A DNA stretch of 64,000 nucleotides from Aldersonia sp. NBC_00410 (GCF_026342035.1 NZ_JAPENM010000005.1:248001-312000); one strand, 5' to 3'; positions 26,590-34,428 are shown, numbered from the stretch's first letter. Notes: generated by a model not told the origin, from the letters alone. Made by a program: numbers and translations.

Positions 26590-26889
26590 TCAGATCAGGT
26601 AGATAATCAGGATGGTCACGAACAGGACCACCAACCAAGCCTTGGTGGACAATTGGAGCCATCGAGGTGCGTGCCGTACTTCCATGAAGTTTTGAATGAT
26701 CAAGGAGCACTTGATCGATGCGGCAGTGAGCGCTAGCACGGTGATCGGCACGCTGGGCACCGCCGTACCGTCCGAGTGGCCCGGTGCCATCCACCAGGAT
26801 CCGAGCGTGATCGCGGAGAGGGCGAGCCATGTCCAGGTGATTGCGCGCGAGGCAGTGCCGCTTGTGTGGCGGGCGGGTGTCACAGCCAT
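26590..26889 (-). CDS. Prokaryotic cytochrome c oxidase subunit IV-like protein
   Basis: A 99-aa protein with three predicted membrane helices (TWTWLALSAITLGSWW, PITVLALTAASIKCSLIIQNFMEV and AWLVVLFVTILIIYLI). The KCSLIIQNFMEVRHAP block is the signature of the bacterial COX4_pro family (as in NorF/CoxF-type subunits). It lies directly after a subunit III-like gene, with one base between them. No subunit I or II is in the window, so it must serve an oxidase encoded elsewhere or a different membrane complex here. Confidence 0.75.
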   Translation of the reverse strand: MAVTPARHTSGTASRAITWTWLALSAITLGSWWMAPGHSDGTAVPSVPITVLALTAASIKCSLIIQNFMEVRHAPRWLQLSTKAWLVVLFVTILIIYLI

Positions 26890-26890
26890 G

Positions 26891-27526
26891 TCATCTCATC
26901 ACGTATAGGAGGGCGAAGATCACGACCCAGAGCAAGTCGACCATGTGCCAGTAGCCGGCGCTCGATTCGACCATCCAGACTCTGCGTCGGCTCGGATTGC
27001 GTAGTTCCCGTACAACGACGCCGAGTATCACCAGCCCAATCGCGACGTGCACCAGGTGAATTCCAGTGATCACGTAGTAGAAGGAGTAGAACAGCTCGGA
27101 GTTCGTGTAGCCCTGGGTGATCTTGTTCCACCATTCGTAGGACTTGAGGACGATAAAGGCTGCGCCGCAAACGCCCCCGGCGATGGTGAGTCGGATCGCC
27201 TGGTCGTAACGCCCACTGCGGGTCGCTAGTACGCTGCGTGCCACGAACCACGAACTGGTCAGCAGGATCACGGTATTGATGACGCCGATGTTGATGTCGA
27301 GGCGTTGCTGGGCGGCGAGGAACGCCTCGGGTGTCATGGCCCGGTAGATCATGTAGATGACGAAGTACCCACCGAAGATGACCATGTCGCCGAGCACCAT
27401 CACCCACATGTTGACGTCGCCCGGCAGATGGGCGCCACTTGTGGGTAGGGGTGAATCACGTTGTGCCGGCGAGAGGGATGCTGTCGACGGTGATTCCGAA
27501 TGCGTCACGGATTCCGAGTGCGTCAC
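26891..27526 (-). CDS. Heme-copper oxidase subunit III (NorE-like)
   Basis: A 211-aa protein with five predicted helices, the length of NorE/short subunit III proteins. Family features are GDVNMWVMVLGDMVIFGGYF and YYVITGIHLVHVAIGLVIL, ending in WHMVDLLWVVIFALLYVMR. The start region holds an 18-bp tandem repeat that duplicates the first six codons, giving alternative GTG starts at 27526 and 27508. NorE often accompanies NorQ/NorD, and both types occur within 5 kb here although NorB and NorC are absent. It probably forms an operon with the two membrane-protein genes upstream. Confidence 0.85.
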   Translation of the reverse strand: MTHSESVTHSESPSTASLSPAQRDSPLPTSGAHLPGDVNMWVMVLGDMVIFGGYFVIYMIYRAMTPEAFLAAQQRLDINIGVINTVILLTSSWFVARSVLATRSGRYDQAIRLTIAGGVCGAAFIVLKSYEWWNKITQGYTNSELFYSFYYVITGIHLVHVAIGLVILGVVVRELRNPSRRRVWMVESSAGYWHMVDLLWVVIFALLYVMR

Positions 27527-27547
27527 GGGCCAGGTCCTTCGGTCGGT

Positions 27548-28297
27548 TCAGTCCAGCGCGGGGGAGTCGGCGGGTTCGCGTTCGGTGGCCCGCTTCAGCA
27601 GCACCATGAGGGCGCCGAGCCAGACCGAAAAGACGACGACGGACCACCAGAATGCGAGGGATCCGTTCCATGCGAAAGGACCCGCGTGGAACACGAACAT
27701 TTGGGTGGCGATGACCTCGGTGATGATCTGCCAGATGCTCACATAGGCGAACCACCTCGGGAAGATTTCGTTCTTGTCGTACACTATGGCGATCGCCAAC
27801 GCGAGGTACGCGGCAGAGAAGCAGCCCAATGACCCGTTGTAGGAGAGCATTCCGAGGTCGTAGAGCATGCCGAGTACCTCGGGGTTGCGGTCCGTGCGGA
27901 ACGTGGCGGTCAGGAAGCACGCGGCGACGAGGAGAAATCCGGGCAACGCGCCGACAGCCATTCCGCCGAGGTAGCCGTAGGCGAGGACGGATCCGACCGA
28001 CATGCGTTTCATGTGATAAACGACGATGCCGTTGGTGACGGCCGCCCCGCCGAGCAGGATCAGCAGCAGACCGAATCCGATCTGGATCGTGGTGCCGTGT
28101 GCGGTGAAGAACGCGACCTTGTCCACTGTCGCGATGTCGGGTCGCGGCGGCGGCGTGACCCTGGTCAGCAGACAGATGATCACGCCGAAGGCGGCGTAGA
28201 AACCGGGGAAGATCCAGTAGATCAACCAGACGTCGGGCTTGCCTCCCGGCGCCCGGCCGGCCGTTTCCGCGGACGACGCGGGAGTCGGCGTACTCAA
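27548..28297 (-). CDS. Six-helix membrane protein X1 (unknown family)
   Basis: A 249-aa polytopic membrane protein, probably six helices, without a recognised domain. It is a paralogue of the next gene upstream: both have a short hydrophilic N-terminus, an xxVxFxMKRMxxxS loop, the block ATFRTDRNPEVLGMLYDLGML (partner AAFRPDRDPNIVMVLNDLAW), an FPRW segment and GPFAWNGSLAFW. A TTG start at 28297 overlaps the partner's stop as TTGA, so the pair is translationally coupled. The conserved Arg/Asp/Asn loop could bind a ligand or partner. With the subunit III/IV-like genes it looks like part of one membrane complex. Confidence 0.7.
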   Translation of the reverse strand: MSTPTPASSAETAGRAPGGKPDVWLIYWIFPGFYAAFGVIICLLTRVTPPPRPDIATVDKVAFFTAHGTTIQIGFGLLLILLGGAAVTNGIVVYHMKRMSVGSVLAYGYLGGMAVGALPGFLLVAACFLTATFRTDRNPEVLGMLYDLGMLSYNGSLGCFSAAYLALAIAIVYDKNEIFPRWFAYVSIWQIITEVIATQMFVFHAGPFAWNGSLAFWWSVVVFSVWLGALMVLLKRATEREPADSPALD

Positions 28298-29049
28298 CGG
28301 GCCACAACCTCCACAACGCCCTCCTCGATGGCTTGGCGGCGTACGGCGCCGCGCAGCACGAAGAACATGACGACGACAAAGACTGCGTAGGAGCCGTTGC
28401 GAAGCCAGAACGAGATTGCCCCGTCCCAGGCCAGGGGGCCCGTCTGGAACACCGCGGCGCCGGCGGCCGGGATCATCATCAGCGCGGTGACCAGCGAATA
28501 GTGCCCGACCCAACGCGGAAACACCGGGTTGGGCCCGTCGTCGAAGTAGACCGCCACGGCCAGTAGCAGGAATTGGCTCACGACCATGCCGATCGGTGCG
28601 ATGAAGACGATCCACGCCAGGTCGTTGAGGACCATGACGATGTTGGGGTCGCGGTCGGGCCGGAACGCTGCGACGAGGAAGAAGATGTTCGACAGTGCGA
28701 ATACTGTCGCACCGCTGACCACTGCCGTGAGGTAGCAGTACGCGAACACGTGGCTCTGCGTCCGCATGCGCTTCATCTGGACGACGATCACCATGAAGAA
28801 CGGCAGGATCATGATGCCGCACAGATTGAATGTCACCATGCTGAAACGGATCCAGGCGGTGTGTTCACCGTAGAACGATGAGACCTCCTGGGCGGATAGC
28901 TGCGGCGACATCGGTGGCCAGAAACCTGGGAACGCAAGGAAGGCCAGCAAAAGCACGGCTGCCACTACCGGCGCTGTCCACAGGCTCACCCACTGGGCTT
29001 TGATGTTTCCCGCGGTGGGCAGATCCTGAGCCGCTTCGAGGATCCTCAC
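28294..29049 (-). CDS. Six-helix membrane protein X2 (paralogue of X1)
   Basis: A 251-aa membrane protein of unknown function with six predicted helices and the same conserved blocks as X1. The start is set at GTG 29049, because GGAGG lies eight bases upstream and the operator at 29067-29078 lies within any longer form. It is the first gene of the leftward operon (X2, X1, subunit III-like, subunit IV-like). Expression is probably controlled by the TetR encoded divergently at 29335. No heme-ligand pattern of oxidase subunit I is visible. Confidence 0.7.
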   Translation of the reverse strand: MRILEAAQDLPTAGNIKAQWVSLWTAPVVAAVLLLAFLAFPGFWPPMSPQLSAQEVSSFYGEHTAWIRFSMVTFNLCGIMILPFFMVIVVQMKRMRTQSHVFAYCYLTAVVSGATVFALSNIFFLVAAFRPDRDPNIVMVLNDLAWIVFIAPIGMVVSQFLLLAVAVYFDDGPNPVFPRWVGHYSLVTALMMIPAAGAAVFQTGPLAWDGAISFWLRNGSYAVFVVVMFFVLRGAVRRQAIEEGVVEVVAR

Positions 29050-29066
29050 GTGTGCCGCCTCCAGTC

Positions 29067-29078
29067 TGACCAAGGTCA
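29067..29078. promoter_or_regulatory. Operator TGACCAAGGTCA before X2
   Basis: A TGAC-N4-GTCA palindrome 18 bp upstream of the X2 GTG. It is one of four such sites between 29.0 and 30.9 kb. At this distance a bound repressor would block transcription or initiation of the leftward operon. Confidence 0.55.
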
Positions 29079-29207
29079 AATCAACGGGAAATGTGTGCGC
29101 CGGGTGCCCGCAGATGGGACCGGCAGATAAGCCTTTGATCCCAGGCTTTCCCCGCGTCCCATGCCCTCGGACGGTATCGCTTGCGGTACCGGAACGGAAG
29201 AAGGTCA

Positions 29208-29237
29208 TTGACTGAAGTCATAATTGTGAGCTAGGAA
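29208..29237 (+). promoter_or_regulatory. Promoter with overlapping TGACTGAAGTCA operator for tetR-Y1
   Basis: TGACTGAAGTCA (29209-29220) overlaps a -35-like TTGACT. An 18-bp spacer leads to TAGGAA at 29232-29237. It would drive the TetR and Y1 genes and place the operator over the -35 element. Confidence 0.5.
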
Positions 29238-29334
29238 GAGTGGCACCACATGCACGTGCGCCACAAGCGATAGTGTCGTGGCTGTGGGGCCCGCGCAGTT
29301 CGGTGAGTCGGGTCGATCTCGAGAAGGAACGGGC

Positions 29335-29943
29335 ATGGCTGTGAAGGAAGGACCCTCCGCGCGTGAGGCGAAGCGCCTCCAGACGAGGGAGCGATTGATG
29401 GGCGCCGCCGTCGCGGAGTTCACCCGGTCGGGCATGGCCGACGCCGACGTGGGCGCAATTGTCACCGCAGCGGGCGTCGCGCACGGAACGTTCTTCTTCC
29501 ATTTTCCGACCAAGGAACATGTCCTGCTCGAACTCGAGCGGCGTGAAGAGAACCGCATGGCCAAGCAGTTCGGTCAGTATCTCGGGTCGAATCACGACCT
29601 GGCGTCGGCATTGAACGAGGCCGTGCGACTGGTGTTGGGCCTCGAGCGTCGGCTTGGCGAGGTGTTGTTCAGAGAATTTCTGGCCCTGCACTTTTCGCAA
29701 TCACGACCGCCCGCCGAGGATGGCAGGGATCATGCGCTCGTCGTGTTGCTTGCTCAACGGATCGAGCACGCGCGCGAACGCGGTGACCTGGACCCCGAGG
29801 TCATTGCGCTGAACAGCGCGGTGTTCTTCCTCTTGGGGCTCTATGCGCTTGCGATCACGACGAACGAACCGCTGCGCGGCGAGCTCATCACCGATCACGT
29901 GAAGCGAACGCTGCGGAGTATGGCGGTTCCCGGGCAGATCTGA
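29335..29943 (+). CDS. TetR/AcrR family regulator of the membrane-complex genes
   Basis: A 202-aa TetR protein. The recognition segment is ADVGAIVTAAGVAHGTFFFHF with PTKEHVL, followed by a ligand domain with a hydrophobic C-terminal helix (FFLLGLYALAITT). Start ATG 29335 has GAAGGAAC upstream; an in-frame GTG at 29278 is possible. It is divergent from the X2-X1-subunit III/IV operon and upstream of Y1. Its surroundings hold four TGAC-N4-GTCA palindromes, the best candidates for its binding sites, so it probably controls both flanking operons and the one starting at 31018. Confidence 0.87.
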   Translation: MAVKEGPSAREAKRLQTRERLMGAAVAEFTRSGMADADVGAIVTAAGVAHGTFFFHFPTKEHVLLELERREENRMAKQFGQYLGSNHDLASALNEAVRLVLGLERRLGEVLFREFLALHFSQSRPPAEDGRDHALVVLLAQRIEHARERGDLDPEVIALNSAVFFLLGLYALAITTNEPLRGELITDHVKRTLRSMAVPGQI

Positions 29944-30001
29944 CGCGAAGACCTCATCCGGGCCGGCGCGGTTCGGTGGACTTGCTCTACAGAGGAGTTT
30001 G

Positions 30002-30739
30002 ATGCCTCGATTGAACTTGCGCCGCGGCGGCAGCGGTGCAAATGAGCTGGCCGGGAATCAAATTCGCGAGGGACTGTCTTTCGACGCGCACCTGGAGGAG
30101 TCGCGCCTGGCGCAGCGGCAGGCCGATAAGTGGCTCATCTCCGGCAGCTTTCTGATAGGCACCGCGGCGCTGGGCATCTTCGGCCTACCACTGTTCCTGC
30201 GCGGCATCTGGCTGCTACGCCGAGCGCAGCGCATCGGGTTGTCCGTGCGGCCCATGATGGTCACCTTGCTCGGTTACCTGATCATCATCGACGCGGCGAT
30301 CAATACCGTGGGCTGGGCACTGGACCTGGTTGCCGGACATACGTTGCTGGCCCGTGTGCTGCTGAACGGCTGGGGCAACATGTTCGATGCGGGCTATTTC
30401 TGGCACTACAACGAACTGTGGGTCGGCGGAGCCGCGGGTCCGGGCGAGAAGGCCTGGGAAGTCGGATTGATCCTGACGGTGTTCACCATGCGAATTGCCG
30501 CGGCGATCGGGTTTCTGCAGATGAAGCGGTGGGGTCATCAGTGGCTGGTCGTCACCTGCTGGATGGGTGTCGTGATCTGGGTCGGCTACGTATTCAACAT
30601 GACGATGTACGCCGACGTCCGGTATGCGGGCGTGGTGTTCCCGGTCATCGGTTGGTGGCTCTACGACATCTTCTACATCACTCCCTTCCTCGCGATCCCG
30701 TATCTACACACGGTCAACCGCGAAATCTTCACCGACTGA
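30002..30739 (+). CDS. Polytopic membrane protein Y1 (unknown family)
   Basis: A 245-aa membrane protein with about five helices. I do not recognise the family. A membrane-proximal helix reads GNMFDAGYFWHYNELW, unusually rich in Asp, His, Asn and Glu. Other conserved polar positions are RWGHQW, MYADVRYAG and WWLYDIFYITPF near the C-terminus, so a buried metal or ligand site is conceivable. AGAGGAG precedes ATG 30002. It follows the TetR gene by 58 bp. A near-duplicate (Y2) lies at 33673-34407 beside the AAA+/VWA pair. Y1 may be a complex subunit or an alternative form of Y2. Confidence 0.75.
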   Translation: MPRLNLRRGGSGANELAGNQIREGLSFDAHLEESRLAQRQADKWLISGSFLIGTAALGIFGLPLFLRGIWLLRRAQRIGLSVRPMMVTLLGYLIIIDAAINTVGWALDLVAGHTLLARVLLNGWGNMFDAGYFWHYNELWVGGAAGPGEKAWEVGLILTVFTMRIAAAIGFLQMKRWGHQWLVVTCWMGVVIWVGYVFNMTMYADVRYAGVVFPVIGWWLYDIFYITPFLAIPYLHTVNREIFTD

Positions 30740-30749
30740 CCCAGTCCAT

Positions 30750-30762
30750 TTGACTGAAATCA
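30750..30762. promoter_or_regulatory. Operator-like site TTGACTGAAATCA after Y1
   Basis: It has one mismatch from TGAC-N4-GTCA and lies 11 bp past the Y1 stop, in the 278-bp gap before the 34-aa gene. It may be a second binding site for the promoter at 30868 through cooperative binding. Confidence 0.4.
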
Positions 30763-30867
30763 TCAATCCGGCGCCCCGCACGGGATGGATCACCTAGTAG
30801 ATAGCAATGTACTAGCTGGGTTTCGGCCCAAGATCCAGATCCATAGGGCTGTGGCACGAGACTTCTA

Positions 30868-30896
30868 TTGACCTCAGTCAATCAGTGGGTTAGAAA
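30868..30896 (+). promoter_or_regulatory. Promoter with perfect TTGAC-CTCA-GTCAA operator for the VWA/AAA+ operon
   Basis: TTGACC (-35), a 17-bp spacer and TAGAAA (-10, 30891-30896) form a plausible promoter 121 bp before the 34-aa gene. The palindrome TTGACCTCAGTCAA covers the -35, as expected for repression. Confidence 0.55.
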
Positions 30897-31017
30897 GAAC
30901 GCATCATGACGCGACAGCTGAAGTCGACGATTGCGCGGGCCGGAGGTTCGGTGATTCGTCGTACCACCCGGCCCGGGTGCGCAGCAGATCATGATCCATC
31001 CACCAGGAGGACCGGCA

Positions 31018-31122
31018 ATGGACTACGTCTGGGAACTGCTCCGATATGCCGCCGCTTGGGGTGGCACGGGGCTGATCATTTGGTTCTGGTATTGGATGTT
31101 CTCCAACATCGGAACCTTCTGA
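31018..31122 (+). CDS. 34-aa single-helix membrane peptide
   Basis: ATG 31018 has AGGAGG seven bases upstream, an ideal ribosome-binding site. The peptide (MDYVWELLRYAAAWGG...) has one Trp-rich hydrophobic helix with ILE/TRP/PHE/TYR residues and a short polar end (SNIGTF). It is below most gene-calling cutoffs. Heading the operon that encodes the VWA and AAA+ proteins, it resembles the tiny accessory subunits of respiratory oxidases such as CydX and CcoQ in size only. A second peptide of this sort follows the ATPase gene. A structural subunit of the membrane complex is the likely role. Confidence 0.7.
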   Translation: MDYVWELLRYAAAWGGTGLIIWFWYWMFSNIGTF

Positions 31123-31168
31123 GCAGTGCACCCGCCTTCGGCCGGCCCGCTGCAGGACTGGCGTGCGC

Positions 31169-32701
31169 ATGATCGATATTGCGCACGCGCCGGCCATCGA
31201 GATCGAGCGCAGTTGCGCGCTGACAGCGGTGGCCATGAGCGAGAACCGCCGCGTGGGTGTGCGTTTGGTGACCGGGTCCAGCCGCCGGTTCGGTTTGAAT
31301 GCTGCGCGCACATTCGTGCTTGTTCCATATCCGCCGTCTCGGCTCGATTGGACCCGACGGACGCTGACATGTGGTGTCGCACTGCAGTGTTCGCCATCAA
31401 AGGAGCGCCTCGCGGAGTTTCGGCTCGACGAGATGTCGACCCGTGAACTGCGGGCACTTACGCGAGTCGAGGCGGGGGTCGCCCTTGGGTGGATTGCCGC
31501 GAGGTGGCCTGGGTTGATGCCGGAGTTCGACAGGCTGCTGCCCGAACTCGAAGTCGACGACGCCGAGGTGAGCGCGGCAGAAATGATTCGCCGCGCAATC
31601 GAGCTTGCCCGTGGTGGTGGCGAGGTTCCCGAGGATCAACTGCTGGGCCGCCTGTCCGCCTCGATGACGATGCCCGGCGGACTCGTCGACAAGCTGCGTC
31701 GCCAGTTCGGCAGGATGCCCTGGACCAGCACCCAAAAACGAATGCCGCAGCCATACTCGGTGCCCGTCGGTGGCGACGGTGGAGTCCGCAACCCGAACCT
31801 GCCGCCACCGAGTCGGCCGGAAGACAACGACATCGACGTCTCACCGGAGCACCGTCCAGGGATTCCCTATCCGGAGTGGAACGCCTGGACGAAGAGGTTC
31901 ATGCCTGATCATGTGGCGGTTCTCGAGCTCGGTCGTAGCGGCGGCATCGGTGAATCCAAGACGATGTCCACCGACCTCCGGAAGTGGTTCGAAGAACACA
32001 CGCACCGGGCGATGACCAACCGCCTCGAAGACGGTTCCGACCTGGACGTCGACCAGTACGTCAACCACTACATCGATTTGCGAACGGGCGAGGCCGAGCA
32101 GCCGCGGGTGTTCCGCGAGATGCTGCCCAGTAGCCGAGACGTCAGCACAGCGCTTCTGCTCGACGGCAGTTCGTCGTTGGGCGTACAGGGTGGGCGGATC
32201 TTCCGCCTCGAACTCGCGTGCGCCGATGCACTGTCGCGAGCGATGAACCGCGCCCGCGAACGCCACGGCATCTTCGTCTTCACGGGCAACACCCGGCATC
32301 GCGTCGAAGTGCGCTGCCTCAAGGACTTCGGTGACACAACGTTCGTGCCGCCGAGCGGACTCGGGCTCTCGACCGCCGGGTACACGCGACTCGGTGCGCC
32401 CATCCGCCATCTGACGAGCAGACTGCTCGCACAGCCCTCGGAACGTCGGCTGATCATCGTGATCGGCGACGGAATGATTTCCGACGAGGGCTACGAGGGC
32501 CGCTACGCATGGGCCGATGTCGCGCATGCGGTGCAGGAAGCCGTCGATGCCGGCGTATCCGTCTATTACGTCGGTGTCGGGCCGGCGCGGGTCGACCCAC
32601 TCCCGGAGGTCTTCGGACCTCGCCGCTCACAACGCATCCGACGCGTGGAGGAGCTTCCACGGGTTCTCGCGCACGTCCATCGTGAGCTGGTGTCCGCATG
32701 A
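31169..32701 (+). CDS. VWA-domain protein, NorD/CoxE type (copy 1)
   Basis: A 510-aa soluble protein. The C-terminal third is a von Willebrand A domain with MIDAS motif DGSSS (Asp332) and the later GDGMISDEGYEGRYAWADV block shared with NorD/CbbO/CoxE proteins. The N-terminal part has no clear domain. These proteins work with a MoxR-type AAA+ ATPase to remodel or metallate target enzymes (NorQD for nitric oxide reductase, CbbQO for Rubisco, CoxDE for CO dehydrogenase). The ATPase is encoded 22 bp downstream. ATG 31169 is used; GTG 31163 is also possible. No Rubisco or NorB is in the window, so the target is probably one of the neighbouring membrane proteins. Confidence 0.85.
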   Translation: MIDIAHAPAIEIERSCALTAVAMSENRRVGVRLVTGSSRRFGLNAARTFVLVPYPPSRLDWTRRTLTCGVALQCSPSKERLAEFRLDEMSTRELRALTRVEAGVALGWIAARWPGLMPEFDRLLPELEVDDAEVSAAEMIRRAIELARGGGEVPEDQLLGRLSASMTMPGGLVDKLRRQFGRMPWTSTQKRMPQPYSVPVGGDGGVRNPNLPPPSRPEDNDIDVSPEHRPGIPYPEWNAWTKRFMPDHVAVLELGRSGGIGESKTMSTDLRKWFEEHTHRAMTNRLEDGSDLDVDQYVNHYIDLRTGEAEQPRVFREMLPSSRDVSTALLLDGSSSLGVQGGRIFRLELACADALSRAMNRARERHGIFVFTGNTRHRVEVRCLKDFGDTTFVPPSGLGLSTAGYTRLGAPIRHLTSRLLAQPSERRLIIVIGDGMISDEGYEGRYAWADVAHAVQEAVDAGVSVYYVGVGPARVDPLPEVFGPRRSQRIRRVEELPRVLAHVHRELVSA

Positions 32702-32723
32702 CCGCCGGAAGTCCGAGGGACAG

Positions 32724-33524
32724 ATGACGACCAATAGCTACTACGCGACCGGTAACGAAGTCAGGCTCTTCGAGCAGGCTTTCGAACGCAAGATCCCCGT
32801 CATGCTCACCGGTCCCACGGGATGCGGTAAGACTCGTTTCGTAGAGCACATGGGGTCACTGCTTCGCCGCCCTGTTGTCACGATCAGCTGCCACGATGAT
32901 TTGACGAGTTCGGACCTCGTCGGACGCTTCATGGTGACCGGTGGCGACGTCATTTGGACCGATGGTCCGCTGACGAGAGCCGTCAAGGCGGGCGCTATCT
33001 GCTACCTAGATGAGGTCGTCGAAGCCCGCCATGACTCACTGGCCATCCTGCATTCGCTCACCGATCATCGTCGCGCCCTCTATCTGGACCGTGCCAACGA
33101 AGTCGTGAACGCGCCAGGCGAATTCATGCTGGTGTGTTCGTACAATCCGGCATACCGCAGCTCATTGAAGGAATTGAAGCCGTCATTCCGGCAGCGGTTC
33201 GTCACGCTATCGATGGATTATTTGCCACCCGATCGAGAAGCCGAAGTCGTCGTCGCCGAGGCCGGAATCGGCCTGTCCACGGCAGCGCGTCTGGTCGCAT
33301 GCGCCATCGCGATCCGCACCGCGGACGACGCTTTCCACTTCGAGCCACCCTCGACTCGGGTACTCGTGACAGCGGCGCAGCTGATCGCCGCCGGCGCAAC
33401 CGAATTGGAAGCAGCTGAAGCCTGCATCCTCGCGCCGCTCAGCGCCGACGGCGCGATCGCCGACGGTCTCCGCGAAGTCGCGGCGGCCGGCTTGCTTGCC
33501 CGTGGCGCCTCGAGCGCGCGATAA
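32724..33524 (+). CDS. MoxR-family AAA+ ATPase, NorQ/CbbQ type (copy 1)
   Basis: A 266-aa ATPase with Walker A GPTGCGKT (30-37), Walker B ICYLDEVVEA (Asp96-Glu97) and sensor 1 SYNPAYRSSLKELKPSFRQRF, all diagnostic of the CbbQ/NorQ group. A CbbQ_C domain follows. ATP hydrolysis by the hexamer, coupled through the VWA partner, would remodel a substrate protein. The ATG at 32724 has GAGGGA upstream. It is clearly homologous to the ATPase at 41606-42415, which also follows a VWA gene. Next come a 43-aa peptide and Y2. Confidence 0.92.
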   Translation: MTTNSYYATGNEVRLFEQAFERKIPVMLTGPTGCGKTRFVEHMGSLLRRPVVTISCHDDLTSSDLVGRFMVTGGDVIWTDGPLTRAVKAGAICYLDEVVEARHDSLAILHSLTDHRRALYLDRANEVVNAPGEFMLVCSYNPAYRSSLKELKPSFRQRFVTLSMDYLPPDREAEVVVAEAGIGLSTAARLVACAIAIRTADDAFHFEPPSTRVLVTAAQLIAAGATELEAAEACILAPLSADGAIADGLREVAAAGLLARGASSAR

Positions 33525-33544
33525 CACTGGAGGAGGCTCGAAAA

Positions 33545-33676
33545 ATGGTGGACCTGAAGGAAAAGAAGCGTAAGAGGGCACTCATCGTCTTCCAAATCGT
33601 CATCTACGGATACCTGCTGACGATGTTTCTCATTCAGATGTACATGTCCTTCGACCGAGGATGGTGGAACCTGTGA
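33545..33676 (+). CDS. 43-aa single-helix membrane peptide
   Basis: ATG 33545 follows GGAGGAGG by eight bases and 20 bp after the ATPase stop. The peptide has a very basic N-terminus (KEKKRKRALIVF), one helix (IVFQIVIYGYLLTMFLIQMYM) and the tail SFDRGWWNL; the positive-inside rule puts the N-terminus in the cytoplasm. Its stop overlaps the GTG of Y2 as GTGA, so the two are made together. It is a probable small subunit of the Y2 complex, missed by length cutoffs. Confidence 0.7.
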   Translation: MVDLKEKKRKRALIVFQIVIYGYLLTMFLIQMYMSFDRGWWNL

Positions 33677-34407
33677 ATCTGCCGCTGCTGGGCCGCCGTT
33701 CCGGGATCAATGCCGTGACAGCAACCGGATCCGGCGGTTCGGTTGGCCTCGAGGAACACCACGACGAATCGCGGCTCGCTCAACGCAGGGCCGACAAGTG
33801 GATGATCGTCGGAGCGGCACTGATGGGGATGTGGGCCCCGGGTCTGATCGGATTTCCCATCTTCATGCGCGGGGTGTGGCTGCAAAGACAAGCGCTGCGC
33901 AGCGGGCTTTCCGTTCGTCCGATGATCGTGACGTTGATCGGCTATCTCGTCCTCATCGACGGGATGCTGAACAGTCTGGGCTGGGCGCTGGACCTGGTCG
34001 CCAACCACACCCTGATCAACCGTGTGCTCATGGTCGGCTGGGGCAACATGTTCGATGCCGGCTACTTCTGGCACTACAACGAACTGTGGATGGGCGGCGC
34101 AGCTGGTCCCGGTGAGAAGGCCTATGTGGGCGGGCTGATTCTCACGGTGTTTGCGATGCGCGTCGCGGCGGCGATCGGGTTTCTGCAGATGAAGCGGTGG
34201 GGTCATCAGTGGCTGATCGTCACCTGCTGGATGGGCGTGGTGATCTGGACCGCCTACATCTTCAACATGACGATGTACGCCGACGTCCGGTATGCGGGCG
34301 TGGTGTTTCCGGTCATCGGTTGGTGGATGTACGACATCTTCTACATCACTCCTTTCCTCGCGATCCCGTATCTGCACACGGTCAATCGCGAAATCTTCAC
34401 CGACTGA
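33673..34407 (+). CDS. Polytopic membrane protein Y2 (near-duplicate of Y1)
   Basis: About 244 aa with five predicted helices. It shares with Y1 the ESRLAQRxADKW start block, GNMFDAGYFWHYNELW, AAGPGEKA and the whole C-terminal half. The last 240 bp are almost identical to Y1 at DNA level, while the N-terminal parts differ more. The GTG at 33673 overlaps the stop of the 43-aa peptide; an ATG at 33661 would add four residues. It sits directly behind the VWA/AAA+ pair and is the most obvious client. The function is unknown. The charged and histidine-containing helix is the first place to look for an active site. Confidence 0.75.
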   Translation: MNLPLLGRRSGINAVTATGSGGSVGLEEHHDESRLAQRRADKWMIVGAALMGMWAPGLIGFPIFMRGVWLQRQALRSGLSVRPMIVTLIGYLVLIDGMLNSLGWALDLVANHTLINRVLMVGWGNMFDAGYFWHYNELWMGGAAGPGEKAYVGGLILTVFAMRVAAAIGFLQMKRWGHQWLIVTCWMGVVIWTAYIFNMTMYADVRYAGVVFPVIGWWMYDIFYITPFLAIPYLHTVNREIFTD

Positions 34408-34428
34408 ACGACACTGAGGAGCACATCA

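Noticed and set aside
31169-33524. True nitric oxide reductase maturation genes norD/norQ
   Set aside because: No norB or norC is in the window; the pair is only of that type.
30002-34407. Y1/Y2 as PmoA/AmoA-type copper monooxygenase subunits
   Set aside because: The size (about 245 aa) and helical content fit, but no PmoA sequence pattern or PmoB cupredoxin partner is visible.
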